Source: Clostridia bacterium (lineage in GTDB: Bacteria; Bacillota; Clostridia; Oscillospirales; Acutalibacteraceae). From it: DNA of 44,207 bases. A model generated the notes under the pieces. It was not told the origin of the DNA and did no database searches. It saw only the letters and a program-made list of their open reading frames with translations. The first letter of the stretch is position 1, and every line of letters begins with the position of its first letter. The stretch is from positions 1-44,207 of the forward strand of contig JAFXLD010000044.1 of assembly GCA_017531385.1 (NCBI GenBank), written 5' to 3'. The translations under genes were made by a program, and so were the position numbers. Shown here one piece after another: positions 35,320 to 43,990 of the stretch.

Positions 35320-37054
35320 TGTCGTCTCCTCCCTTCACTTGTGATTCATATACTTCTCTGTAAATACTGCTTGTTTTCAGCAATTCATCGTGATCCCCCA
35401 CAGCGGAAATCCTGCCGTCGTCAAGAACGATGATTCTGTCTGCATCCTGAACGGATGAAACACGCTGAGCAATGATAATTTTTGTGGTTTCGGGGATTTC
35501 TTCCCTGAACGCTTTTCTGATTTTTGAATCTGTAGCGGTATCAACTGCACTTGTTGAATCGTCAAGAATAAGGATTTTGGGTTTTTTGAGAAGCGCACGG
35601 GCAATACAAAGTCTCTGCTTCTGACCGCCTGATACATTTGCACCGCCCTGTTCGATATATGTATCATACTTATCGGGAAATTTTTCAACAAATTCATCTG
35701 CACAGGCAAGTTTACAGGCATTTATGATTTCTTCGTCCGTTGCATCATCCTTGCCCCAACGGAGATTCTCTTTGATTGTACCTGAGAACAGGACATTTTT
35801 CTGAAGCACCATTGCAACTTCGTTTCTCAGTGCCTCAATAGAATAATCACGGACATCAGTTCCGCCGACTTTTACACAGCCGTTTCTGACATCGTAGAGT
35901 CTCGGAATCAGCTGAACAAAGGTTGATTTAGATGAACCCGTACCGCCGATAATGCCTATTGTTTCGCCTGATGCGATTGAAATATTGATATTGTCAAGGC
36001 AGAGTTTATCTGCATTCTTTGAATATGAAAAATCAACATTCTCGAAGACAATTGAGCCGTCTTTTACTGTTGTTTCTGCGTTTTCTTTTTCTGTTATGTC
36101 GCTTTTTTCATCAAGGACTTCAACAATTCTTTCAGCACTTGCCTTTGACATGGTCATCATAACGAAAATCATTGAAAGGAACATAAGGCTGTTAAGAAGT
36201 TGTGCTGTGTATGTAAACAAGCTCATCAGTTCACCCGTTGTAAGCTCAGTTGCACCTGTATCAACAATAAGCTTTGCTCCGAACCATGAAATGAGCATCA
36301 TACATGTGTAAACACTCATCTGCATAAGCGGAGCATTGAATGCGATTGTTTTTTCTGCTTTTACAAAGTCGTTATAAATACTGCTTGAAATTTCCTGAAA
36401 TTTATCTGTTTCAAAACCTTGTCTGTTGAATGATTTAACAACACGAATGCCTCTGACATTTTCTTCAACGATACCGTTGAGCTTATCGTATGTCTTGAAT
36501 ACTCTTTTGAACAAAGGATGTGCTTTTCTGATGATAAGAAACATTCCGAGCATCAGAAACGGAACGACACACAGGAAAACAGAAGCCAGTTTTGCATTGA
36601 TTCCGTATGCAAAAATAAAGCTAAAGATAAACATCATAGGGCTTCTTACAGCCATTCTGATAATCATCATAAATGACTGCTGAACATTATTAACATCGGT
36701 TGTAAGCCTTGTAACAAGACTTGCCGTTGAGAATTTATCAATATTTGAGAAGGCATAATTCTGCACACTGTAGAACATATCGTGTCTGAGATTTTTTGCA
36801 AATCCTGCACTTGCAACAGCACATGTTCTGCCTGCAACACCGCCGAAAAACATTGAAATGACTGCACACACAAGAAGTGCAACACCCATTTTAAGCACAA
36901 AATTCATACTTCCGGCATTTATGCCGTTATCAATAAGACTTGCCATAAGCAGAGGGATAACCACTTCCATGACAACCTCGCCTATAACAAATACTGGGGT
37001 CATTATGGCTGATTTTTTATATTCACGCACACATTTTGCCAATCTTTTTATCAT
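35312..37054 (-). CDS. Heterodimeric ABC exporter, degenerate-site subunit (pair 1)
   Basis: A 580-residue half-transporter, first gene of the exporter operon. The ATPase has an atypical Walker A (GGTGSSKST, with Ser replacing the usual Gly before Lys), canonical signature SGGQKQR, Walker B ending in Asp (ILILDDSTSAVDT) and Gln in the switch position (IAQRVSS). These mark the non-hydrolysing site of an asymmetric heterodimer. The start is the ATG after AGAGAGGC. Order (degenerate then canonical) is repeated by pair 2, implying duplication of a two-gene unit. Confidence 0.92.
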   Translation of the reverse strand: MIKRLAKCVREYKKSAIMTPVFVIGEVVMEVVIPLLMASLIDNGINAGSMNFVLKMGVALLVCAVISMFFGGVAGRTCAVASAGFAKNLRHDMFYSVQNYAFSNIDKFSTASLVTRLTTDVNNVQQSFMMIIRMAVRSPMMFIFSFIFAYGINAKLASVFLCVVPFLMLGMFLIIRKAHPLFKRVFKTYDKLNGIVEENVRGIRVVKSFNRQGFETDKFQEISSSIYNDFVKAEKTIAFNAPLMQMSVYTCMMLISWFGAKLIVDTGATELTTGELMSLFTYTAQLLNSLMFLSMIFVMMTMSKASAERIVEVLDEKSDITEKENAETTVKDGSIVFENVDFSYSKNADKLCLDNINISIASGETIGIIGGTGSSKSTFVQLIPRLYDVRNGCVKVGGTDVRDYSIEALRNEVAMVLQKNVLFSGTIKENLRWGKDDATDEEIINACKLACADEFVEKFPDKYDTYIEQGGANVSGGQKQRLCIARALLKKPKILILDDSTSAVDTATDSKIRKAFREEIPETTKIIIAQRVSSVQDADRIIVLDDGRISAVGDHDELLKTSSIYREVYESQVKGGDDNG

Positions 37055-37127
37055 TTTATCAGTGCCTCTCTTTATATGTATGTATTAATTCTTACACATT
37101 AATCTCAAACTATATACATTACAGCAT

Positions 37128-37156
37128 ATTATAATAAAATAAAAAATAAATGTCAA
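37128..37156 (-). promoter_or_regulatory. Promoter of the ABC exporter operon
   Basis: Consensus -35 TTGACA (37151-37156), a 17-base all A/T spacer, consensus -10 TATAAT (37128-37133). Confidence 0.9.
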
Positions 37157-37188
37157 TACAGCGCAAAGTACACTATGATAATAAATTC

Positions 37189-37224
37189 TAAAAAACTACA
37201 CCCTGTGCAAACTACACAGGGTGT
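37189..37224 (-). terminator. Terminator of the envelope protein gene at 37243
   Basis: A perfect 10-bp stem, ACACCCTGTG with CACAGGGTGT (loop of 7), then AGTTTTTTAG on the minus strand. Confidence 0.9.
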
Positions 37225-37242
37225 TGAGATATATTAAAATAA

Positions 37243-38196
37243 TTACCAAACGATGTCTTTATACTTTGTTTCACTGAGAAGTTTTGCATCAACATCTGTT
37301 GTGATAACAGCAATTTTTGCATCCTTAAGAATCATGTTAATATTAAGAGTTGTTTCGTATGCTACAACTTTACCATCGGGTGAGATTGTTGCCGTTGCAG
37401 AACAATTGGAGAAAAGAAGTGAAACATTGCTTCTGTCAACTGTTGCGCCCATATCGGGAGCATATGAATTCATAACCTCATCAACAGTCAGGAACACAAA
37501 AATTCTGCCGTAAGGACCTGATATGTCGGGACTTGTCATTTCAGGCATTGCAATTGTTATTACGTAGTTACCATTTGAATCTGTGGTATGAGTAATTGAT
37601 TTAATGTCAGACATTCCAAGTGTTGATACGTATGACTTGCCGTCTGGAGAAATATTTGCAGCGGCTGCAGCTTTATCACCCTTTGCAATGGGTGTTACAA
37701 CAACTTCTTCAGAAAGAAACTTGTCCTTTGCAACTGAAACAACTGTCTGACCGAGAGGATTTGACAACTTTACATCTGTTGTTACAACCTGCTTTTCTTT
37801 AGTCAGTGCAGGGCCGTCAGTTTTGAGCTTGTTGAGTGCAGTATTGAAAAATGTAAGCCATTCTGCATCAGTCTGAGGTGCCGATGTGTTTGAAGGAGTT
37901 GAATTATTGTCAGGAGTGACAGGTGTGTCAGTGTTCTGAGATGCAGTTGTAGTCTCAGGCTGATTGTTAATGACAGGAACATCATTCTGTATAACCTGAT
38001 CATTCTGTATGGGAGCCTGTGTTGTTGTTTCTGCTACAGGAGCTTTTGAAATATTAACCATTCCTGCTACGGATACGCCGAGCAGACATACACCCACAGC
38101 AAGAATTCCGACAAGCAATCCTACAATCTTACTGTCAGAAGAACTTTTGGAATATGATGATGCCTTTTTAGTGCTTTTATTCTCTTCAGTTGACAT
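37243..38196 (-). CDS. Membrane-anchored extracytoplasmic protein of unknown function
   Basis: A 317-residue protein with a Ser/Lys-rich cytoplasmic tail, one hydrophobic helix (residues about 24-46), then a Thr/Pro/Asn-rich spacer of about 70 residues, as seen in proteins that cross the peptidoglycan. The distal about 190 residues look beta-rich with repeated ISPDGKxx motifs. I do not recognise the domain. The start is the ATG six bases after AGAGGG; a longer frame upstream has no binding site. It is divergent from the zinc-ribbon membrane protein gene, with both promoters in 170 bases, so the two may share envelope-related control. Confidence 0.75.
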   Translation of the reverse strand: MSTEENKSTKKASSYSKSSSDSKIVGLLVGILAVGVCLLGVSVAGMVNISKAPVAETTTQAPIQNDQVIQNDVPVINNQPETTTASQNTDTPVTPDNNSTPSNTSAPQTDAEWLTFFNTALNKLKTDGPALTKEKQVVTTDVKLSNPLGQTVVSVAKDKFLSEEVVVTPIAKGDKAAAAANISPDGKSYVSTLGMSDIKSITHTTDSNGNYVITIAMPEMTSPDISGPYGRIFVFLTVDEVMNSYAPDMGATVDRSNVSLLFSNCSATATISPDGKVVAYETTLNINMILKDAKIAVITTDVDAKLLSETKYKDIVW

Positions 38197-38227
38197 GTTA
38201 TACCCTCTTATCAATATATTTTAGCCT

Positions 38228-38256
38228 ATAATATCATATTTTTTGTTGTTTGTAAA
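38228..38256 (-). promoter_or_regulatory. Promoter of the 37243-38196 gene
   Basis: -35 TTTACA (38251-38256), 17-base spacer, -10 TATTAT (38228-38233). Confidence 0.6.
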
Positions 38257-38306
38257 TTGTTTTTTTAAAATTTTTTATAATGTTTTATCTCAATGATGTT
38301 TCTAAC

Positions 38307-38335
38307 TTGACAAAATTCGACAGATACATTATCAT
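38307..38335 (+). promoter_or_regulatory. Promoter of the zinc-ribbon membrane protein gene
   Basis: Consensus -35 TTGACA (38307-38312), 17-base spacer, -10 TATCAT (38330-38335). Confidence 0.7.
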
Positions 38336-38367
38336 TATAAAAAAAGGACACAGAGGTGTATATTATT

Positions 38368-39258
38368 ATGCAATGCAAAGAGTGTAAAACACAGATACCT
38401 GACGGAGTAAAATACTGTCCTGATTGCGGTGCAATGGTTCAGACTGATCCGATACCTCAGAACCAACCGATTTATCAAAACTCTTTTGATCCGACAATAA
38501 ATCCGGACGCTCAGCAGTTTCCTTATGAAGGACAACCTGCACCTAAAAAAAAGAAAAAAATCAATATTCCCGGACTAATTATTTCTGTAGTCTTAGCTGT
38601 CATTATTCCCGTTGTTTCATCATATTTTTACTCAAACAGATCAGGTTCAGGTAATGCGCCGAAAACCGATTATGAAAGTGTAGCTGTAAGCTACATGGAA
38701 AATATTTTAAGCGGAACAAGCACTGATGATGCAATAAACGCATCTGCAATTGATTTTGTTCTTGTTTATGATGATCTTATAGATTATTACAGCAAAGCAT
38801 CTGCCGCAACTCCTGAAGAATATCTGGACTTTCTCAGTGACAATTATATGATCAAAATTACCAATTCAGAAGAATTGCTTAATGCTGATTTTTCATTCAT
38901 TTACGATTCATTTGATGAATTTATACGTGATGAGTTCGGTTCTTACACATTTTCTTGTGCCGTTGCTGATTGTGACGAACTGACTGATGAAGAAATCAAA
39001 TACTATTATGAGAAAATTGATAAAAATCTGAATAGTATCGAAAAATCTACCAATGACTACATCAACAAATCAGAGATAACCGATGCATATAAAGTTAAAG
39101 TCGAATATGTTATTGACGGATCAAAAACATCAGACGAATATACAAATATCGACGAGTTCACAACGATTATTGTCGGAACAGAAGACGGATATAAAGTTCT
39201 TTACGATGACTATTTTATAGACACGTTGTTAACACTGATGACAGAGGAAGCTGAATAA
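38368..39258 (+). CDS. Zinc-ribbon, single-pass membrane protein with extracytoplasmic domain
   Basis: A 296-residue protein. Residues 1-25 are a zinc ribbon of two CxxC knuckles (MQCKECKTQIPDGVKYCPDCG), then an Asn/Pro/Gln-rich linker, a KKKKK stop-transfer-like stretch and one membrane helix (about 69-91). The rest is acidic, largely helical and probably outside, with no recognised domain. Such zinc-ribbon plus single-helix proteins are frequent but poorly understood in Clostridia. Start taken at the ATG ten bases after AGAGGTG; a GTG in the binding site opens four extra codons. It has its own promoter and terminator. Confidence 0.78.
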   Translation: MQCKECKTQIPDGVKYCPDCGAMVQTDPIPQNQPIYQNSFDPTINPDAQQFPYEGQPAPKKKKKINIPGLIISVVLAVIIPVVSSYFYSNRSGSGNAPKTDYESVAVSYMENILSGTSTDDAINASAIDFVLVYDDLIDYYSKASAATPEEYLDFLSDNYMIKITNSEELLNADFSFIYDSFDEFIRDEFGSYTFSCAVADCDELTDEEIKYYYEKIDKNLNSIEKSTNDYINKSEITDAYKVKVEYVIDGSKTSDEYTNIDEFTTIIVGTEDGYKVLYDDYFIDTLLTLMTEEAE

Positions 39259-39267
39259 TAATCATTC

Positions 39268-39299
39268 AAGGTACAGTTTAACAAGCTGTACCTTTTTTT
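39268..39299 (+). terminator. Terminator of the zinc-ribbon protein gene
   Basis: A perfect 9-bp stem, AAGGTACAG with CTGTACCTT, followed by a T run. Confidence 0.92.
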
Positions 39300-39325
39300 A
39301 TAAAATCTTTAACTATTTATAAATA

Positions 39326-39354
39326 TTGACTTTACTTATCTTGTGTTATATAAT
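39326..39354 (+). promoter_or_regulatory. Promoter of the polysaccharide operon
   Basis: -35 TTGACT (39326-39331), 17-base spacer, consensus -10 TATAAT (39349-39354). Confidence 0.82.
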
Positions 39355-39385
39355 TAATTGATAATAATAAGATGGAGACTTTCTG

Positions 39386-40849
39386 ATGGACAACACAAAA
39401 GGAAAAGTCCTTTCGGGACTTATATGGAAATTCGGTGAACGAATAACAGCACAAATCGTAACATTCGCTGTTTCTGTTGTTCTTGCAAGACTGTTGCCTA
39501 CTGAGGCATACGGTCTGATAACACTTGTCACAATTTTCATAACTTTTGCCAATTGTATAGTCACCAACGGCTTCGGCAGTTCGCTGATTCAGAAAAAAGA
39601 TTCAGACAATCTGGATTTCTCTTCTGTTTTATACTTCCAGCTCGGCGCATCACTGATTCTTTATTTTATTCTGTTTGTTTCATCTCCGCTGATTGCCTCT
39701 TTCTTTGGTGATGGATATGAGTTACTTTCCCCGGTTCTGCGAGTACTCGGACTCCGTATTCCGCTGACTGCTGTAAACAACGTTCAGCAGGCTTTTGTTT
39801 CAAAACAGATGATTTTCAAAAAATTCTTCTTTTCAACCATCATCGGTACTGTATGTTCTGCTTTTGTCGGAATTTACATGGCATATAAGGGCTACGGCGT
39901 ATGGGCATTGGTCGGACAATATCTTACAAACACAGTTATGGATACCTTAATTCTCGGTCTTACAATTCATTGGAAACCTGAACTGAAGTTTTCATGGAAA
40001 AGATTACAGGAATTGTTCAGATACGGCTGGAAGATACTTGTTGCCGGTCTTATCGGAGAAATATATAACGAGCTTCGTTCAATCGTAATCGGAAAGCTTT
40101 ACACCAGTAATGATCTTGCGTTTTTTGACAAGGGTAAGCAAATACCGAATCTTATTGTTACAAACATAAATACATCAATTTCAAACGTTCTGTTCCCTGC
40201 TATTTCAAACGCACAGAACAACCCGAATGATGTAAAAAACATAACACGCAGAGCCATAAAAACAAGTGCATACATCATGTGTCCGATGATGTTCGGACTT
40301 GCTGTTGTGGCAGAGCCGTTGATAACTCTTCTTCTTACAGAAAAATGGTTACCTTGTGTACCCTATCTTCAGATCTACTGCATAGCTTTCTGTTTTGAAC
40401 CGATTCAGACAGCAAATCTTCAGGCAATAAAAGCAGTCGGCAGAAGTGATATACTGCTCAAACTTGAAATATTGAAAAAAGGTTCCAGCATTCTTATTCT
40501 ATTAGCCGTGATGTGGCACAGCGTTGATGCAATTGCATACAGCCTTCTTCTTACAACACTGATTGCTTCAATCGCAAATACTGCACCAAACAACAAACTC
40601 ATATCTTACAGCTTCAAGGAACTTCTGGGGGATATGGCTCCCGGCCTGTTAATTTCTGGAATTATGGCTGTAATTGTATATCTGGAAGGATTATTTCTCA
40701 GCATTTCTGCTCTTCCGTTACTCATAATTCAGGCAGCAACCGGTGGAATTATTTACCTGATTATTTCTGTCATTTTCAAAGTTGAAGCTTTCACTTACCT
40801 TAAAAACACTGCACTGGAAATTTTTAAGAAAAATATTAAAAAGAATTAA
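39386..40849 (+). CDS. Polysaccharide flippase (MOP superfamily, Wzx/PST type)
   Basis: A 487-residue polytopic protein with about 12-14 membrane helices. The N-terminal stretch GLIWKFGERITAQIVTF and VLARLLPTEAYGLITL is typical for lipid-linked oligosaccharide flippases of Gram-positive and Gram-negative capsule or O-antigen clusters. It should move undecaprenyl-linked glycan units across the membrane. It heads an operon with two GT2 enzymes and a glycerophosphotransferase-type protein (gap of 17 bases to the next gene). Confidence 0.92.
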   Translation: MDNTKGKVLSGLIWKFGERITAQIVTFAVSVVLARLLPTEAYGLITLVTIFITFANCIVTNGFGSSLIQKKDSDNLDFSSVLYFQLGASLILYFILFVSSPLIASFFGDGYELLSPVLRVLGLRIPLTAVNNVQQAFVSKQMIFKKFFFSTIIGTVCSAFVGIYMAYKGYGVWALVGQYLTNTVMDTLILGLTIHWKPELKFSWKRLQELFRYGWKILVAGLIGEIYNELRSIVIGKLYTSNDLAFFDKGKQIPNLIVTNINTSISNVLFPAISNAQNNPNDVKNITRRAIKTSAYIMCPMMFGLAVVAEPLITLLLTEKWLPCVPYLQIYCIAFCFEPIQTANLQAIKAVGRSDILLKLEILKKGSSILILLAVMWHSVDAIAYSLLLTTLIASIANTAPNNKLISYSFKELLGDMAPGLLISGIMAVIVYLEGLFLSISALPLLIIQAATGGIIYLIISVIFKVEAFTYLKNTALEIFKKNIKKN

Positions 40850-40866
40850 AAACAGGAGTAATATTT

Positions 40867-41835
40867 ATGAAACCATTAGTCTCTGTTATAGTACCGATTT
40901 ATAATGTTGAAAAATATTTAAACAAATGTGTTGATTCAATAATCAGTCAATCTTATAAAAATCTTGAGATTCTGCTGATAGATGACGGATCAACAGACAG
41001 TTGCCCTGCAATATGTGACAATTATGCTGAAGCTGATCCCAGAGTTAAGGTTTTTCACAAAAAAAATGAAGGTCTTTCAAAAACAAGAAATTTTGCAGTA
41101 TCCGTTATGACAGGTAATTATTACTGTTTTGTCGATGGCGATGATTCTGTACATTGTGACTATATAATGACAATGTACAACACAATGATTGATAATCAGG
41201 CCGACATATCAATGTGTTCATATTTTTACGTCTGGAATGACGGAAGAAAAAAACTCACACGAAATACTGAGTTTTCAGAGGACACCGTTTTTACAGACAC
41301 AGGACTTGACGCTCTCAGAAAGATTCTTTACGGAAAAACATATGCGCCGTCATGTTGGTGTAAATTATATGACAAATCAAAAACAAATCTATACTGTCAG
41401 CCATATTTAACAGGCGAAGATGTACTTGCAGCAGCAGGATATTTCCCTGCTTTCAATAAAGTTGCAATGTCAAACAAACCGCTGTACTTTTATTTGCAAA
41501 ATGATGCAAGCCTTACTAAGGTGTTTAAACCAAAGAATATTTATGACACGGTTCTTACAGCAGATGAAATATATAAAATCAGCGTTGAAACTTCAAAAAC
41601 ACTGACTAATGCTGCTGCTTATTATCTTATTGAAAAAAACCTTATGGTTTTAATGAAATTATACGGTCATGAAGGTCAGGAAGATAAAATCAAGCACATA
41701 AAAGAAAACATAAAAAAACACAGAAAAACTGTAATTATGGATTCTGAAGCTGAATTGCGCACAAGAATTGCATGTCTGATATCTTATTTCGGCATTGGTA
41801 CTCTTTGCAGAATCAGAAATATGATAACTAAATAA
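40867..41835 (+). CDS. GT2 family glycosyltransferase (copy 1)
   Basis: A 322-residue GT-A fold enzyme. PLVSVIVPIYNVEKYL opens the nucleotide-binding domain, DDGSTD is at 39-44 and the metal site is FVDGDDS (Asp90, Asp92, Asp93). The usual NxGxSxARN segment reads NEGLSKTRN. A C-terminal region of about 110 residues ends in CRIRNMITK. No membrane helix, so it adds a sugar on the cytoplasmic face. It is a paralogue of the next gene, most similar at both ends. Donor and acceptor cannot be assigned. Confidence 0.92.
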   Translation: MKPLVSVIVPIYNVEKYLNKCVDSIISQSYKNLEILLIDDGSTDSCPAICDNYAEADPRVKVFHKKNEGLSKTRNFAVSVMTGNYYCFVDGDDSVHCDYIMTMYNTMIDNQADISMCSYFYVWNDGRKKLTRNTEFSEDTVFTDTGLDALRKILYGKTYAPSCWCKLYDKSKTNLYCQPYLTGEDVLAAAGYFPAFNKVAMSNKPLYFYLQNDASLTKVFKPKNIYDTVLTADEIYKISVETSKTLTNAAAYYLIEKNLMVLMKLYGHEGQEDKIKHIKENIKKHRKTVIMDSEAELRTRIACLISYFGIGTLCRIRNMITK

Positions 41836-41848
41836 GGAGACAAAAAAT

Positions 41849-42820
41849 ATGAATCCTTTAATCTCTGTTATTATTCCTGTATATAATGTTGAAAAATTTA
41901 TAAACAACTGTTTAGACTCGATTATAAATCAGACATACAAAAATCTTGAAATAATTCTTATTAATGACGGATCCACAGATAACAGCGGAAAAATATGCGA
42001 TGAATATAAAAATCAAGACAACAGAATAATTGTTATTCACAAAGAAAATGCAGGTGTTTCTGTTGCAAGAAACACAGGTCTTGAACAATCATCAGGAGAG
42101 TTTTACTGCTTCATTGACAGTGATGACTGTGTTGCTGATAACTACATAGAATTATTGTATAACGCCATTACAGAACATGATGCAGATATATCATGTTGTT
42201 CATTCACATACCTGTATCCCGATAGCAGTACATATTGTCCTCTCGGAAAAGACCTTGATGAAACCTTTATCTGTACTGAAAAAGGTTCCGATATTCTTGA
42301 AAATATGCTTTACGGAAACAGCAATTATATGCCCGGATGCGTTTGCAAGCTTTTCAACAGAAAAAAAACAGGAAACATCAGTTTTCCTGCATATAGAATC
42401 GGAGAAGATTTTTTAGCTGCTCTTGATTATTTCAACAATGCTGAAAAAGTTGTATATATAAACAAACCGCTTTACTTCTATTTCCAGAATACTGAAAGTG
42501 TGATGCATAGTCATAATCCCGAAAAGTATTACGACAGAGTTCTTTCAGCTGATCTTATATATGATAAAGCTGTAAAGATAAGCCCTCTGCTGAAAAAATC
42601 CGCATCCCATTACCTCATGGAAATGAATATGATTGTGTTGATGAAACTTCAGAACAGCGATGATAAAGAAAAACTGACACATATCATAAGCAACATAAAA
42701 GCACACAGAAATACTGTTGTCGCAGACAAAAAAGCACGTAACAGAATCAGGATTTCTGCATTTTTATCTTTTTTCGGCATAAAATTCTTATGTAAAATCA
42801 GAAATATGATAACAAAATAA
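41849..42820 (+). CDS. GT2 family glycosyltransferase (copy 2)
   Basis: A 323-residue tandem paralogue of the preceding enzyme. It has PLISVIIPVYNVEKFI, NDGSTD (39-44), the canonical NAGVSVARN segment and FIDSDDC at the metal site (Asp90, Asp92, Asp93). The C-terminus ends CKIRNMITK, nearly identical to copy 1. The two genes are 13 bases apart. Duplication then divergence of substrate specificity is the simplest explanation. Confidence 0.92.
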   Translation: MNPLISVIIPVYNVEKFINNCLDSIINQTYKNLEIILINDGSTDNSGKICDEYKNQDNRIIVIHKENAGVSVARNTGLEQSSGEFYCFIDSDDCVADNYIELLYNAITEHDADISCCSFTYLYPDSSTYCPLGKDLDETFICTEKGSDILENMLYGNSNYMPGCVCKLFNRKKTGNISFPAYRIGEDFLAALDYFNNAEKVVYINKPLYFYFQNTESVMHSHNPEKYYDRVLSADLIYDKAVKISPLLKKSASHYLMEMNMIVLMKLQNSDDKEKLTHIISNIKAHRNTVVADKKARNRIRISAFLSFFGIKFLCKIRNMITK

Positions 42821-42829
42821 GGTGTAGTT

Positions 42830-43975
42830 ATGAAAATCACGGACAAAATTATTGAATTTATTCTCAATGCAACAAAAAACTTTCCCAGAAGTAACATTAT
42901 TATATTTGAATCTCAGCCGAACTTTGCAGATAACACTTACTGGTTTTTCAAATATTTGACAGAAAACACAGATATACCGAAAAAATATAAGTTGGTATGG
43001 TTAGTAAAAGATAATTCGGAATTCAGATCATCTCTCTGTGATACAAAAATCGAATGTATTGCAAGAAATCAAAAAAGTTTCATTGAAAAATTAAAATATC
43101 TGTACTATTACAATTTTGCGAAATTTATAATTGACTGCAACGGTTATGTATACAAAAAAAATCACAAGCAGAAAAGAATTTTCCTCGGTCACGGCATGCC
43201 TCTTAAAATCGTAAAAGAGTACGACCTTATCAAAGGTGAAGTTGACATGAACATGATAACATCATACAACTTTAACAAGCACTTTTATGATATCGGCGAC
43301 ACAGATGAAAACATGAGAAACTACGGTTACTGCAGAACAGATATCATGGCAGAAAATGCCGATATCCGCAAAAACAGAGACAAGACATATATCATCTGGA
43401 TGCCCACATACCGTCAGCATACAAGATCTGCAACATTCAGAATAGAGAACAACTTCCCTCTTGGACTGCCTGTCATCAAGTCGCATGAGCAGATGGCTGA
43501 AATCAATGAATTTCTGAAAGAAAACAACACTGTCCTCTATTTAAGACCGCATCCCGCACAGGATGTCAGTGTTATGAAACTTGACGAAATGAGCAACATT
43601 GTCATTGCTGACAATAATTATCTTGACGGCAGACAGATATATGATTTCCTCACAGAAACTGATGCACTTATCACCGACTATTCTTCTGTTTATTATGATT
43701 ATCTTATGATTGACAGGCCAATTGCAATGGCTATTGAAGATCTTGAAGATTTCAGCTCCAAATGGCCGATGTTCTATGACGATTTCAAAGCTAACTACAA
43801 ATGTCCCTACATCTACACACTGGATGACCTGAAACAGTTCATTAAAGATGTTGCAAATGATAATGACACGTACAAAGAAGAACGAACAAAAGCTCTTAAC
43901 CGTTTTTATGATTATACAGACGGAAAGACCTGTGAAAGAATCTATACCTTCATGGTAAATGAATACGGACTATAA
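42830..43975 (+). CDS. CDP-glycerol glycerophosphotransferase family protein
   Basis: A 381-residue GT-B fold protein. LGHGMPLK near residue 127, WMPTYRQ at about 188, LYLRPHP at about 240 and LITDYSSVYYDYLMIDRPI at about 280 are the hallmarks of the TagB/TagF family, which transfers glycerol phosphate units. Members also modify capsules and other glycans, so the product here may be a glycerophosphate-decorated polysaccharide or a teichoic-acid-like polymer. No N-terminal membrane helix. GGTG precedes the ATG. It is the last intact gene before the insertion sequence at 43991. Confidence 0.9.
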   Translation: MKITDKIIEFILNATKNFPRSNIIIFESQPNFADNTYWFFKYLTENTDIPKKYKLVWLVKDNSEFRSSLCDTKIECIARNQKSFIEKLKYLYYYNFAKFIIDCNGYVYKKNHKQKRIFLGHGMPLKIVKEYDLIKGEVDMNMITSYNFNKHFYDIGDTDENMRNYGYCRTDIMAENADIRKNRDKTYIIWMPTYRQHTRSATFRIENNFPLGLPVIKSHEQMAEINEFLKENNTVLYLRPHPAQDVSVMKLDEMSNIVIADNNYLDGRQIYDFLTETDALITDYSSVYYDYLMIDRPIAMAIEDLEDFSSKWPMFYDDFKANYKCPYIYTLDDLKQFIKDVANDNDTYKEERTKALNRFYDYTDGKTCERIYTFMVNEYGL

Positions 43976-43990
43976 AAAAATCTCCCGTTA

